NCBI GenBank assembly: GCA_028877205.1
Contig: JAPPHY010000016.1
Span: forward strand, 124,001 to 188,000
Length of the DNA stretch: 64,000 bases
Reading direction: 5' to 3'
Source of the DNA: Chloroflexota bacterium
GTDB lineage: Bacteria; Chloroflexota; Dehalococcoidia; Lucifugimonadales; UBA2985
Of this stretch, positions 39,617 through 52,311 are shown piece by piece. Under the pieces are notes generated by a model. That model saw only the letters and a list, made by a program, of their open reading frames with translations. It was not told the DNA's origin and did no database searches. Numbering within the stretch: the stretch's first letter is position 1; each line of letters begins with the position of its first letter. A program made the position numbers and the translations under genes.

Positions 39617-41005
39617 CTATCCGCCCACGTGCCGCTGCGGAAGCGCGAGGGCCAACGCCTCTCCTACCGAGCCTGCGCCCAGCAGTCTAACGCCTGCGGG
39701 CGGCTCCACGCTCTCGAATGCTGAGCGCGGCCCGATACAGGACTCGAAGCCCATGCGGCCGAGCTCTGCCAGGCGGCGTGAGACCTGCGACGAGCTCCTG
39801 AGCTCGCCGCCGAGGCCAATTTCTCCCAGGGCGGAAAACGCGTCCGGTAGGGGCGTGTTTCGCAGGCTGGAGGCCAGCGCCAGCGCCATGCCGAGGTCAA
39901 CCGCCGGCTCAGAGGCGCGAAAGCCGCCGGCCACGTTGACGATGATGTCCTGCCCGCCAAGGTTCACCCCTGCGCGCTTGACCAGCACCGCGATGATCAT
40001 GAGCAGCCGACCCATGTCCACGCCGTTGGCCACGCGCCGTGGAGCGGGAAGCGCCGATGGGGTGGCCAGCGCCTGGATCTCTACCAGCATCGGCCGTGTG
40101 CCCTCCATGACAGGCGCCACAACGGATCCGACTGCGTTGGCCTGGCGCGATGAGAGCGCAGCCTCGGACGGGTTGGGCACCTCTCGGAGACCGGCGTCGC
40201 CCATCTCGAACACGCCCACTTCGTCGGTGGCGCCAAAGCGGTTCTTCTCGCTTCGCAGCGTCCTGTAGGAGCCAAGGCTGCCGCCCTCCAGGTAGAGCAC
40301 CGCGTCGACCATATGCTCCAGTGTGCGCGGGCCCGCCAGGTTGCCGTCCTTGGTGACGTGGCCCGTGACCATGATGGACGCTCCGCAGGTCTTGGCCTTG
40401 CGCAGGAGAGCCAGCCCGCACTCCCTCACCTGGCCGATGCTGCCTGCGCCGGCCGGCTGGTCGGAGAACGCCACGGACTGAATGGAGTCGACGACGACAA
40501 GGGTGGGGGAGAGGCGGTCAAGCTGGTGGAGCACGGCGGCCATGTCGGTCTCCGCGAGCACGTGGAGGCCTTTCCCGGATAGGCCGAGCCGGTCGGCTCG
40601 CAGCTTGATCTGCTGCGACGACTCCTCACCGGAGACGTATAGCGCCGGGCCTGTGCGCTCGGCGAGGGCGGCCGCCATCTGCAGGAGGAGCGTGGACTTG
40701 CCGACGCCAGGGTCTCCACCGACCAGCACCAGCGAGCCGGGCACGAGGCCACCGCCCAGCACGCGATTGGCCTCCTCCATGTGAAGCGGCAGGCGAGGAA
40801 AGTCCTCCAGCGCCACCTCGGAAAGCTCATGAGGCTCCGACGCCTGCGCGGATGCCAGCCATGAGCCTGCGCCTCTGGATGCAGGTCGAGGAGCCTCTAC
40901 TAGCGTGTTCCACTCTCCGCATGATGGGCAGCGACCCTCCCATCGAAGGGCCTCCGCGCCGCAGTCGCGGCAGAAGAATGTGCTGCGGGTCTGCTCTCTG
41001 GTCAT
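39617..41005 (-). CDS. radA: DNA repair protein RadA/Sms
   Basis: FFCRDCGAEALRWEGRCPSCGEWNTLVE, GGDPGVGKSTLLLQMA, EKNRFGATDEVGVFEM. Confidence 0.97.
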   Translation of the reverse strand: MTREQTRSTFFCRDCGAEALRWEGRCPSCGEWNTLVEAPRPASRGAGSWLASAQASEPHELSEVALEDFPRLPLHMEEANRVLGGGLVPGSLVLVGGDPGVGKSTLLLQMAAALAERTGPALYVSGEESSQQIKLRADRLGLSGKGLHVLAETDMAAVLHQLDRLSPTLVVVDSIQSVAFSDQPAGAGSIGQVRECGLALLRKAKTCGASIMVTGHVTKDGNLAGPRTLEHMVDAVLYLEGGSLGSYRTLRSEKNRFGATDEVGVFEMGDAGLREVPNPSEAALSSRQANAVGSVVAPVMEGTRPMLVEIQALATPSALPAPRRVANGVDMGRLLMIIAVLVKRAGVNLGGQDIIVNVAGGFRASEPAVDLGMALALASSLRNTPLPDAFSALGEIGLGGELRSSSQVSRRLAELGRMGFESCIGPRSAFESVEPPAGVRLLGAGSVGEALALALPQRHVGG

Positions 41006-41130
41006 GTTGAGGCGTGCAGATACGCGGAGTAAGGAGACCTGTATATCACGCGAAGATGAGACAACTCACCCGTTGGCAGCCGGCCGAGGCGTGCGCTTCA
41101 CGCGAATGATCGAGGAACGGGCCGCCCGAG

Positions 41131-43590
<2,460 letters not shown>

Positions 43591-43608
43591 TGCTCTCTCC
43601 TACGTGCG

Positions 43609-44748
43609 CTATCTTTCAGGCGAGGCAAAATCCTCTGGCCAGGATATGCCCTCGGCCTGCTTAAGGCTGAGCGCCAAGCGCTTCCGCTCGGGCTCAATCT
43701 TCAAGATCCTCAGGGTAAGCTGGTCTCCCTCTCTGACCACCTCCCTGGGGTGGCTCACTGTGTTGTAGCTGAGCTCGGAAATGTGAATCAGGCCTTCAAC
43801 AGACCCTTCCAGGCGAGCGAAGGCGCCGAAGTTGGTGAGCTTTGTGACCGTTGCGTCCACCAGTTGGTCCACGTAGTAGCGCTCAGGAACCGAGTCCCAC
43901 GGCTCAGGCGCCAGCCTCTTGAGGCTGAGCGCGATCCGCTTTGTCTCCAGGTCCACCTTCAGGACGTACACGTCCACCTCGTCGCCAACGTTGACCACAT
44001 CCTCAGTGGAGCGCACCGGCTCCCACGACAGCTCTGAAATGTGGATGAGGCCGTCGGCGCCGCCCAGGTCGACGAACGCGCCGAAGTCGCTGACGCCGCT
44101 CACGCGTCCCCTTCGAGTCTCGCCGGGCTCCAGGTCATTCAGGAGCTGCTCCTTGCGGGACTGGCGGTACTCCTGGATGGCGACCTTCTCGGAGAAGACG
44201 GCTCTGCGCCTGCCGCGGTCGACCTCGATGACCTTGAGCTGAACGCTCTCGCCGACGCGGCCCTCGTCGCCGTTGTCACCGGCGCTTCTGGGCGCCCAGG
44301 CCAGGTGAGACGTGGGCACGAACCCCCTGAGGCCTGCGACGTCAACCAGGGCGCCGCCGCGGTTGAAGCCGGTGATCGTTCCTGTCACAGGCTCGCCGCT
44401 GTCCAGCTTGCCGGCCACGTCCAGCCAGCTCATCTCTTCCCTTGCCCTGTCCACGGAGAGGATGGCGGCGCCGTCCTCTCGCTCCGCTTCCATCACGCTG
44501 GTGAGGATCTCGTCACCAACCTTCAGGGAGGCAACGTCCTCCTCCGAGAGGGAGCGCATCTCCTTGGACGGCACGATGCCCTCCGACTTGTTGCCAATGC
44601 CCACGAGAATGCTGTCGCGGTCGATGCTCATGATTACGCCCTGAACGAGGTCGCCGCTGCGGATGGCCCGCATCTGTTCCGACTCGCGGAGCAGCGACTC
44701 CATGTTCTCGACGGTGGGGGCGGAATCTGTGGTGGTCACTTCAGTCAT
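43609..44748 (-). CDS. rpsA: 30S ribosomal protein S1-like, multiple S1 domains
   Basis: Tandem S1 domains: GDLVQGVIMSIDRDSILVGIGNKSEGIVP; RGRVSGVSDFGAFVDLGGADGLIHISELS; DATVTKLTNFGAFARLEGSVEGLIHISEL. Confidence 0.93.
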   Translation of the reverse strand: MTEVTTTDSAPTVENMESLLRESEQMRAIRSGDLVQGVIMSIDRDSILVGIGNKSEGIVPSKEMRSLSEEDVASLKVGDEILTSVMEAEREDGAAILSVDRAREEMSWLDVAGKLDSGEPVTGTITGFNRGGALVDVAGLRGFVPTSHLAWAPRSAGDNGDEGRVGESVQLKVIEVDRGRRRAVFSEKVAIQEYRQSRKEQLLNDLEPGETRRGRVSGVSDFGAFVDLGGADGLIHISELSWEPVRSTEDVVNVGDEVDVYVLKVDLETKRIALSLKRLAPEPWDSVPERYYVDQLVDATVTKLTNFGAFARLEGSVEGLIHISELSYNTVSHPREVVREGDQLTLRILKIEPERKRLALSLKQAEGISWPEDFASPER

Positions 44749-45000
44749 TTCCTGCTTGGACGCGGGGGAGAGGTCTCTCCCTGCACATGCTTAGGATTAT
44801 ATGCGCCATCCATATGAGTGTAAAGTAGCCCCGGCCTGCCGCCCGCCCTGGGCTCGCCTTTCCAAGTGCCGTGCCGCGGGCGTGGCGGCACTCGATGAGG
44901 CGTGTGGTTGTTGGAGAAGGGCGGCCATCGGCTTGTGCGGGCCGGCGGGCCAATCTGTAATATATGTGGCGACCCGCCGGAGCAATTGTGACCAATGCCC

Positions 45001-45115
45001 CTGGCAGTGACCTATTTTTCCACCCAGTTGCCCAGGCAGTATCGTCGGCGCTGGGGTGTTTCACTTCCGTGTTCGAGATGGGTACGGGTGGTTCCACCCC
45101 GCTAGGACCACCAGA
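45001..45115 (-). rRNA. rrf: 5S ribosomal RNA
   Basis: Reverse complement contains GGTGGTCCTAGCGGGGTGGAACCACCCGTACCCATCTCGAACACGGAAGTGAAACACCCCAGCGCCGACGATACTGCCTGGGCAACTGGGTGGAAAAATAGGTC, canonical 5S. Confidence 0.95.
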
Positions 45116-45288
45116 GACAGTACTAATGATAGAGCGTCAGGCGCAAGAATGCAAGAGGCTGTGTTGCCTAACTGCGCGAGCGGAGATGGAGCGGCGGGCG
45201 CTCTAGCCAGACGCGTAGCGGCCTAGGGAGCGGGTGATCTCTTGGGTGCCGGGGCTGCGCCGGCAGGATGGAGCCCTTCTCAGGGGCT

Positions 45289-45404
45289 AGTAGTCAAAGC
45301 GGTAGACATACCAAGTCCGACTCTCAGGGTCCGCGCCGCCGGCGCCGGGACCTATGTACACGCCGATCGCCACCTCCAGCGGCTGCACCGCGTGTGACGA
45401 TTCC
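45289..45404 (-). pseudogene. C-terminal gene remnant
   Basis: Minus frame ESSHAVQPLEVAIGVYIGPGAGGADPESRTWYVYRFDY* preceded by an in-frame stop and no start. Confidence 0.35.
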
Positions 45405-45431
45405 GTTCACAGGCCTCCCTCTGCGCCTGTG

Positions 45432-46151
45432 CTATTGAGCTCCCCCGATCTCATACTGGAATACGGTCTCGGCCACCATCTGCTTTCCCGCTGCCGCGCT
45501 GAGCGGTTGGGAGAAGTAGAGGCCGACTATCTGCCTCATGTGCTCCTCCGAAATTGCGTTGAGGTCGATGGGCCGCCGCAAAGCCACTACAAAGTCTATG
45601 ATATTCGCACGCGGCACCCAGCACGGGTCCGGCAGGCTATTGTTGTCTCCCTTGAGTTGATATTGATCCTCATCAATGGCGATTATGCGATGCTCGATGA
45701 GATCGCCGGACTCCCACCCCGGCAAGTTGATGCAGCTCTCCAGTTCGTCATCTATGCGATACGTCACTATGTCACCCACGGCAAGCGTAACAGACGTGTC
45801 CCGGGCGTCTACCAAGTAGGTGGTGTCCTCACACGACAGGGCAGGGAGCATGCTCCCTGAGCACGCGTAGTTGGTGGCCTCCAGGAAGCCCGCCTTCTGG
45901 TTCAGCTCCGCTTGAGACACGCGCAGAAGGGACGGATAGCGATCGTTAATGTGCACGTACACCTCGATCCGGTCGATTGAAGCGCCGGTGGTAGAGGGAG
46001 TCATCTGCCCCACCTGAGCGCCCACCGCCGAGAGACGTATGGTGGACGAGTTGAGGTCTGTTCGAGATTCGGAAGCCTCTGGCGAAGGCAGAGAGATGCT
46101 AAAGGCTAGAGCAGCCAGAGTAGCGAGGACTCCCATCACGATCTTCTTCAT
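45432..46151 (-). CDS. Secreted protein with a SipW/ER-type (Ser-His) signal peptidase I-like domain
   Basis: Signal peptide, then CSGSMLPALS, VGDIVTYR, LIEHRIIAIDEDQYQLKGDNNSLPDPCW (S26 boxes with His in place of Lys). Confidence 0.65.
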   Translation of the reverse strand: MKKIVMGVLATLAALAFSISLPSPEASESRTDLNSSTIRLSAVGAQVGQMTPSTTGASIDRIEVYVHINDRYPSLLRVSQAELNQKAGFLEATNYACSGSMLPALSCEDTTYLVDARDTSVTLAVGDIVTYRIDDELESCINLPGWESGDLIEHRIIAIDEDQYQLKGDNNSLPDPCWVPRANIIDFVVALRRPIDLNAISEEHMRQIVGLYFSQPLSAAAGKQMVAETVFQYEIGGAQ

Positions 46152-46152
46152 C

Positions 46153-46425
46153 TTACCAACCTCCTGTGCGCTGTCGAAGTGAGCCTTTCAAGGGTGCACC
46201 AACACAACGCATAGCAAGGAATGGTCTCCTTGCTCCCACGATTGCCCAGATGATGCTATTGCGTCCGTCGTTCCGGCGCTGCGCTATATGCACTCTGTCG
46301 ATGTCGTCCACGAAACTCACGGCCTCATGGTATTGGACTCCGCCTCTTGCCAGTCTGGCAACGATCGACTCTCTTGGAGTCCCTGATTCCAGTTGAGCCG
46401 CGACGAATGACGCCAAAAGAGCCAC
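46153..46425 (-). CDS. Hypothetical protein upstream of the signal peptidase-like gene
   Basis: 90-aa ORF, same strand, stop 1 nt before the next ATG. Confidence 0.45.
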   Translation of the reverse strand: MALLASFVAAQLESGTPRESIVARLARGGVQYHEAVSFVDDIDRVHIAQRRNDGRNSIIWAIVGARRPFLAMRCVGAPLKGSLRQRTGGW

Positions 46426-46623
46426 TTGCTCGTCGGTGATTGTGGCTGGCCAGCGCTTATAGTGCTAACTCCTTCCACTTAAGCCGCGCTAGGCCAAAGC
46501 AGCATCAATGCCATCGATCTCAAAACGACTACGATGATAAACAGGTCCTAGAGTAGCTTGTCTGGTATCTGACCGCATTCCTTCATCAGCTCGTTTGGAG
46601 GGTCGGGAACGCGGGGCCGACGA

Positions 46624-46779
46624 TCATGAGGGCGCGAGGAATGCCGCGATACCGGCCACGATGTTGAGCCGTCAGCCCTCTGTGATGACGTAGGTCAGGC
46701 CGCACACCGTCGCGGCGGCTGCTAGCCGGAGCAGCTGCACCAGTAATAGCCCTGACACCTGCGCACTCCTCGCCGGCAT
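46624..46779 (-). pseudogene. Degraded small membrane-protein gene
   Basis: MPARSAQVSGLLLVQLLRLAAAATVCGLTYVITEG* then in-frame RLNIVAGIAAFLAPS*, then a shifted frame MIVGPAFPTLQTS*. Confidence 0.35.
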
Positions 46780-46995
46780 AGTATTACAATTGAATGTAAC
46801 TGTGCCGTTACCCATTAGGGAATTCTGTATGACTTCTTGTAACCGTGCTCGTGGTGCTTCTGAACCCTACCGATGCCGCTGGCAAACAAGGCCACGAGAG
46901 TAGATGCCTTGAGGCCGAGGACCACAGCAGCCCGTTGTAACGCGGGTCCTTCGTCCTCTCTTTCGGGCAGGCTCAGGCTCTCTATGCAATCACCT

Positions 46996-47014
46996 GTTCC
47001 TTTGCTATACTCTT
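46996..47014 (+). promoter_or_regulatory. Putative purA promoter (extended -10 TTTGCTATACT)
   Basis: GTTCCTTTGCTATACTCTT; shares motif with the aroE upstream region (61947-61963). Confidence 0.6.
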
Positions 47015-47055
47015 TGCGGCCTGCGAGGAAGGCTATCCTCAAGGAAAGTGAAGCT

Positions 47056-48351
47056 ATGCCTGCTTACGCCATCATAGGAGGGCAGTGGGGCGACGAAGGC
47101 AAGGGCAAGGTGGTAGACCTGCTCTCTGCGGATGCCCACGTGGTCGCTCGCTTCAACGGCGGCAATAACGCCGGGCACACCGTCATCACGGACGCCGGCG
47201 AGTTCAAGTTCCACCTCATACCCGCAGGCATTCTCAGGCCGGAGTGCACGTGCATCATAGGCAACGGCGTCGTGGTGAACCCGGACTCCTTCCTGGAGGA
47301 GGTCGCCGGACTGCGGGAGAGGAACGTGTCGGTAGACCGGCTGGTCATCAGCGACAAGACGCAGGTGATCATGCCTTACCACACTCTGCTGGACGCGCTC
47401 GAGGAGGAGGCGAGGGCTGCGACGGGCAAGGCGATAGGCACCACAGGCATGGGCATCGGCCCCGCCTACATGGACAAGGCGGCGCGCTCCGGCATTCGCA
47501 TGGCGGACCTTCTCGACGAGGAGGCGCTGCTCAAGAGGCTGAGCTTCGTGCTGGAGCAGAAGAACGCCGTCATCACCAGGCTGTACGGCAAGGAAGCGGT
47601 CTCCCTGGAAGAGACGTATGAGCGGTGCGTGGAGTGGGGCAGGGGCCTCAAGCCGTTCATCAGGCCGGTGGAGCCCATCCTGCAGCAGGCGTTTGCCGCG
47701 GGGCAGCGCGTCATTCTGGAGGGCGCGCAGGGGACACTTCTCGACGTCGACCACGGCACCTACCCCTACGTCACGTCCTCGTCACCCACGGTCGGAGGCG
47801 CGTGCGCGGGCCTCGGCATCAGCCCAAGGCACGTGCAGGCGATAGCGGGCGTGTACAAGGCGTACACCACCCGTGTAGGAGGCGGGCCGCTTCCCACCGA
47901 GCTCAACGACGAGATCGGAGAGTTCATTCGGCAGAGGGCGTGGGAGTACGGCACCACCACCGGCCGGCCGCGGCGCTGCGGCTGGTTCGATGCGGTGGCG
48001 GCGCGCTACTCGGCGTCCATCAACGGCGTGACCTCCGCGATCCTGACGCGCCTCGACGTTCTCGATGGCATATCGCCGGTGCGCATCTGCGTTGCCTACA
48101 AGCTGGGCGGGGAGACCATCCACGATTTCCCGACGGACGCATCACGGCTGGAGGCCTGCGAGCCGATCTACGAAGACCTGCCGGGCTGGGAAAAGGCCAC
48201 GGCCAGCGCACGCAGCATGGATGCCCTTCCACCGGAGGCCGTCAACTACCTGAAGCGGGTGGAGGAGCTGATCGGCTGCTCCATCGACATGGTGTCGACC
48301 GGCCCAGGCCGCGACGAGGCGATCATCGTCAAGCCCATCTTCCAGTCCTAG
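47056..48351 (+). CDS. purA: Adenylosuccinate synthetase
   Basis: MPAYAIIGGQWGDEGKGKVVDLLSADAHVVARFNGGNNAGHTV; GTTGMGIGPAYMDKAAR. Confidence 0.98.
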   Translation: MPAYAIIGGQWGDEGKGKVVDLLSADAHVVARFNGGNNAGHTVITDAGEFKFHLIPAGILRPECTCIIGNGVVVNPDSFLEEVAGLRERNVSVDRLVISDKTQVIMPYHTLLDALEEEARAATGKAIGTTGMGIGPAYMDKAARSGIRMADLLDEEALLKRLSFVLEQKNAVITRLYGKEAVSLEETYERCVEWGRGLKPFIRPVEPILQQAFAAGQRVILEGAQGTLLDVDHGTYPYVTSSSPTVGGACAGLGISPRHVQAIAGVYKAYTTRVGGGPLPTELNDEIGEFIRQRAWEYGTTTGRPRRCGWFDAVAARYSASINGVTSAILTRLDVLDGISPVRICVAYKLGGETIHDFPTDASRLEACEPIYEDLPGWEKATASARSMDALPPEAVNYLKRVEELIGCSIDMVSTGPGRDEAIIVKPIFQS

Positions 48352-48452
48352 CTGCTGAAGCTGCCCGTGGAGAATTCGACCGACGCCGGGTCTCACTGCG
48401 ATGCCCCCCATCCAGAGTTGCTGCCGGACTACGGCTCCGCTATAATCGAGTC

Positions 48453-48608
48453 ATGAACACCCTGACCGTGGCCTCCAGACGGCTCACCGGGCTTGCGCTG
48501 TCGCTTCTGTCGTACCTGAACGGCACCGGACCGGCGCCCGGCCGGAGGGCTGTCCCGGGCATCTCCAGCGTGGACATGGCCACGCTCCGCCGCATCAACG
48601 TCCGTTGA
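48453..48608 (+). CDS. Possible leaderless small protein (51 aa)
   Basis: TATAAT -10 at about 48438-48443 within ~10 nt of ATG 48453: MNTLTVASRRLTGLALSLLSYLNGTGPAPGRRAVPGISSVDMATLRRINVR*. Confidence 0.4.
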   Translation: MNTLTVASRRLTGLALSLLSYLNGTGPAPGRRAVPGISSVDMATLRRINVR

Positions 48609-48726
48609 GACGACGAAGATATGGCCGTGAGCGCCATATACGACCTCTCCGGACGGACTCCGCAGCGCGTCTAGCGCCGCGTACTCGCACACCCGCGTTT
48701 CCCCCGTCTGGCGCCGTCCTGCTCGC

Positions 48727-49350
48727 TCAGCCTATGTCGAAGAACCGGGGCACAAGCTCGATTCCGTAGAAGCAGGCGTAGGCTATCATCATGTTCTTGA
48801 TCAGCTTGCCGGCCCAGACAGACACCAGGAACTGAGGAACCGGATACCTGAGCGTGCCGGCTGCCACACCTATCAGGTCGAACAGGGGATTGGGGATGGA
48901 TGACGCCAACAGCAGGGCCAGCCATCCCTGACGCTCCATCCACCGCTCAACCCGGGGGTAGATCCGGACATTCTGAGCAATGCCGCGCCCGGAGTAGCCC
49001 AGCAGGTAGCCAGAGAGCTCACCCAGTGCCTCCGCAACTGACGCCACTATGGCAACCCACAACGGGAACAGGTTGAGCAGGCCGGCACCGGCGCACACCG
49101 CTGCGATGCCGGGAATCGGGACCAGAATTGACGCGCTGCCCATCAGGCTGAGGACAAACACGCCCACGTATCCGATCGAGTCCGTCTCAGGAAGGCGATT
49201 CCTGAGGAGTATGACCCCGACGACCAGGGACAGCACCAGCGCGACGGACAGGAGCTTGCGTATCCGCTCGTCCGTCCAGGGCCTGTACGAGTCCTGCCTG
49301 TGCCTCAGCAGAGCGCGTTCGTACCATGTCCAGCGCATCGGGTCTTTCAT
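48727..49350 (-). CDS. VTT/SNARE-associated (DedA-like) membrane protein
   Basis: Multiple TM helices, SASILVPIPGIAAVCAGAGLLNLFPLWVAIVASVAEALGELSGYLLGYSG, SSIPNPLFDLIGVAAGTLRYPVPQFLVSVWAGK. Confidence 0.85.
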   Translation of the reverse strand: MKDPMRWTWYERALLRHRQDSYRPWTDERIRKLLSVALVLSLVVGVILLRNRLPETDSIGYVGVFVLSLMGSASILVPIPGIAAVCAGAGLLNLFPLWVAIVASVAEALGELSGYLLGYSGRGIAQNVRIYPRVERWMERQGWLALLLASSIPNPLFDLIGVAAGTLRYPVPQFLVSVWAGKLIKNMMIAYACFYGIELVPRFFDIG

Positions 49351-49476
49351 TGCGCCTCGTATTCTACTATAGAGTAGAGGCGGCCAAACAGCGGCAGGCG
49401 CATGCGCGCCTCACGCGCCGGGGCACAGCGCGTGAGGCGGCTATACGAATAGCGTGAGACGGTCGTCAGGACGCGG

Positions 49477-51933
49477 CTACGCGAGTGAGGCGGCCGGCTC
49501 CGCAACCGCCCCCGCAACCTCGAAGGCGAGGCCGTCCGACGTAACGTTGACGTGTACGACGTCGCCGCCGGACAGCTCGCCCGCCAGTATTCGGCTCGAA
49601 AGCGGGCTCTCCACGTATCTCTGAACGGCGCGGCGCAGCGGCCGCGCCCCGTACACCGGATCGAAGCCCTCCCTTGAGAGCCACTCCCTGGCCTCGTCCG
49701 AGAGCGTAATGCGTATGTCCCGCTCTTCAAGCCTGCGCTGCACCTCGGCGAGCAGCAGGTCGACTATACGCAGTATCTGCTCCCTTGTAAGCGGATCGAA
49801 TATCACGATCTCGTCGATTCGGTTCAGGAGCTCGGGCCGGAAGGTGCGCTTCAACGCCTCCTCAATCGACGCGCGCATCCTCTCGGACTCGCGGCCGGAG
49901 TCGCCGTCCGCGCGGAACCCCATCATCTGCCTGCCGGCGTCGCCGGTGCCGAGGTTGCTGGTCATGATCACCAGCGTGTTTCGGAAGTCCACGGTGCGGC
50001 CGTGGCCGTCGGTGAGGCGGCCGTCCTCCAGGATCTGCAGAAGGATGTTGAACACGTCAGGGTGCGCCTTCTCGATCTCGTCGAACAGCACGACACGGAA
50101 CGGGTGGCGACGCACAGCTTCCGTGAGTTGCCCGGCGTCGTCGTAGCCGACGTAGCCCGGAGGCGCGCCCACCAGCCGCGAGACCGTGTGCTTCTCGCCA
50201 TACTCCGACATGTCTATTCGCACCATGTCTTCCTCGCGGTCGAAGAGGAACTCAGAAAGGGCGCGCGCCAGCTCGGTCTTGCCCACGCCTGTCGGGCCCA
50301 GGAAGATGAAGCTGCCGATGGGCCGCTTGGGGTCCTTGAGTCCGGCGCGGGAGCGGCGCACCGCCTCCGCAACCAGGCCGATCGCGGCGTCCTGGCCTAT
50401 CACGCGCTCGTGGAGGCGCTCCTCCATGCGCAGCAGGCGCTCCGACTCGCCCTCGAGCAGGCGGCTTACCGGGATGCCTGTCCACTGGGCCACGAGCCTG
50501 CCGATGTCCTCCGCGTCCACCACCATGTCTGCCTTGTGGTCGCGGAGCCAGTCCTGGTGCTCGGTGCTGTAGCTCTCCTCCAACCGGCTGCGTTCCGTCT
50601 TCAGCTCCGCGGCGCGCCGGTAGTCCGCCAGCTGCGACGCAGCCTGCTCCTCGTCCTGTAGGTGGCGGATTCGGTCCTCCAGCGACTTGAGCTCACGCGG
50701 CTGGCTCTCGGAGTCGATGCGCAGCTTGCTGGCGGCCTCGTCCATGAGGTCGACGGCCTTGTCCGGCAGGTTGCGGTCGTTGATGTAGCGGTGGCTGAGC
50801 TTGACCGCGGCCGACAGGGCCGAGTTCTCGATCTCCACCTTGTGGTGCGCCTCGTAGCGGGGCCTGAGGGCGCGGAGCATCTCGATGGCGGTGTCCACGT
50901 CGGGCTCCTCCACCATGACGGGCTGAAAGCGCCGCTCCAGTGCCGAGTCCTTCTCGATGTGCTTGCGGTACTCGTCTATCGTGGTCGCGCCGATGCACTG
51001 CAGCTCTCCGCGTGCAAGGGCGGGTTTGAGCAGGTTGCCGGTGTCCATGGCGCCCTCGGCCGCGCCGGCGCCCACCACGGTGTGTATCTCGTCGATGAAC
51101 AGGATGACCTCGCGGCCGGCCTGCTTCACCTCGTCGATGACGCTCTTGAGCCGCTCCTCGAACTCGCCCCGGAACTTGCTGCCGGCCACCAGGCCGCCCA
51201 GATCGAGCGCCAGTACGCGGCGGCCCTGCAGAGCCTCTGGCACGTCGCCGGCAACGATGCGCTGCGCGAGCCCCTCTGCGATTGCCGTCTTGCCTACGCC
51301 TGCCTCGCCGATGATGGCGGGGTTGTTCTTGGTCCGGCGCGTGAGGGTCTGCATGACGCGCTTGACCTCCGCGTCGCGGCCGATGATCGGGTCCAGCTTG
51401 CCGTCGCGCGCCAGCTGCGTCAGGTCGATGCTGAACCGCTCCAGCGAGCGGTACCGGCTCTCGGCGCGCTGGTCCGTGACGCGGTGGCCTCCGCGCACCT
51501 CTGCAAGTGCCTTGTAGACCTGCTCGCGCCCCACGCCGAACTCGCGGAGCACTGCGGGGGCGTCGCTGTCCTTCACCTCCGTAACTGCAATGAGGATGTG
51601 CTCCGCGCCCACGTACTGGTCCTTGAACCGCTCGGCCTCGGCCTTGGCATTCGCGAGCAGCATTGAGGCCCGCGGCGTCACGTAGATCTGCGAGGTCTCA
51701 TTGACCGCGCGAGGCGCTCGATCCAGAGCTTCCACCACCCGACGCCTCATGGCGTCCACGTCCGTGCCCAGCTTGCGCAGCACCTCCACCGACACGCCGT
51801 CGTCCATCTCCAGCAGGGCAAGCAGAATATGCTCGACGTCCCACTGGGTGTGGTTGAATCTGCGCACAATATCCTGCGAAAGGGAGAGCGCGTGCTGCCC
51901 CTGTTCCGTGAAGTCGTCCGATCTCAGTACCAT
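49477..51933 (-). CDS. ClpB/ClpC-type double-AAA ATPase with short middle domain
   Basis: Clp N-domain repeats, [37 protein letters not shown]; short coiled middle region rather than a long ClpB M-domain; in operon with hspR2 and dnaJ. Confidence 0.92.
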   Translation of the reverse strand: MVLRSDDFTEQGQHALSLSQDIVRRFNHTQWDVEHILLALLEMDDGVSVEVLRKLGTDVDAMRRRVVEALDRAPRAVNETSQIYVTPRASMLLANAKAEAERFKDQYVGAEHILIAVTEVKDSDAPAVLREFGVGREQVYKALAEVRGGHRVTDQRAESRYRSLERFSIDLTQLARDGKLDPIIGRDAEVKRVMQTLTRRTKNNPAIIGEAGVGKTAIAEGLAQRIVAGDVPEALQGRRVLALDLGGLVAGSKFRGEFEERLKSVIDEVKQAGREVILFIDEIHTVVGAGAAEGAMDTGNLLKPALARGELQCIGATTIDEYRKHIEKDSALERRFQPVMVEEPDVDTAIEMLRALRPRYEAHHKVEIENSALSAAVKLSHRYINDRNLPDKAVDLMDEAASKLRIDSESQPRELKSLEDRIRHLQDEEQAASQLADYRRAAELKTERSRLEESYSTEHQDWLRDHKADMVVDAEDIGRLVAQWTGIPVSRLLEGESERLLRMEERLHERVIGQDAAIGLVAEAVRRSRAGLKDPKRPIGSFIFLGPTGVGKTELARALSEFLFDREEDMVRIDMSEYGEKHTVSRLVGAPPGYVGYDDAGQLTEAVRRHPFRVVLFDEIEKAHPDVFNILLQILEDGRLTDGHGRTVDFRNTLVIMTSNLGTGDAGRQMMGFRADGDSGRESERMRASIEEALKRTFRPELLNRIDEIVIFDPLTREQILRIVDLLLAEVQRRLEERDIRITLSDEAREWLSREGFDPVYGARPLRRAVQRYVESPLSSRILAGELSGGDVVHVNVTSDGLAFEVAGAVAEPAASLA

Positions 51934-51968
51934 TTCCGTTTCCTCCCGGCAAAGAGCCGACCGCGCTC

Positions 51969-52307
51969 CTAACGCCTGCCTGCCCTCGCCTGCAACGCCT
52001 CCACCTGGCTCGTGAGGCGCTGGATCTCCTGCTCCATCTCGCCCATCCGGTCCATCAACCGCATGACCACCTGCACGCCCGCCAGGTTGATGCCTAGCTC
52101 CTCCGTCAGCGTCTTGATGCGTCTCAGCTTCTCGATGTCCCGCTGCGAGTAGAGGCGGATGTTGCCCCGTGAGCGAGCGGGCTCAAGCAGCCCCTCTCGC
52201 TCGTAGTATCGAAGGGTCTGTGTGTGAACCCGTATCATGCGGGCCGCCACGCTTATCACGTAACATGGCTCATCGTCGTTCCAGGGCTGATTGCGAAAAG
52301 TTACCAT
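51969..52307 (-). CDS. hspR: MerR-family heat shock repressor HspR (second copy)
   Basis: [70 protein letters not shown]; between dnaJ and clp ATPase. Confidence 0.9.
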   Translation of the reverse strand: MVTFRNQPWNDDEPCYVISVAARMIRVHTQTLRYYEREGLLEPARSRGNIRLYSQRDIEKLRRIKTLTEELGINLAGVQVVMRLMDRMGEMEQEIQRLTSQVEALQARAGRR

Positions 52308-52311
52308 AGTG

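Noticed and set aside
46445-46870. Possible tRNA or ncRNA in the long intergenic region before purA
   Set aside because: No cloverleaf or TTCGANTC arm identified by eye; degraded coding sequence explains part of it. No tRNA was confidently found in the window.
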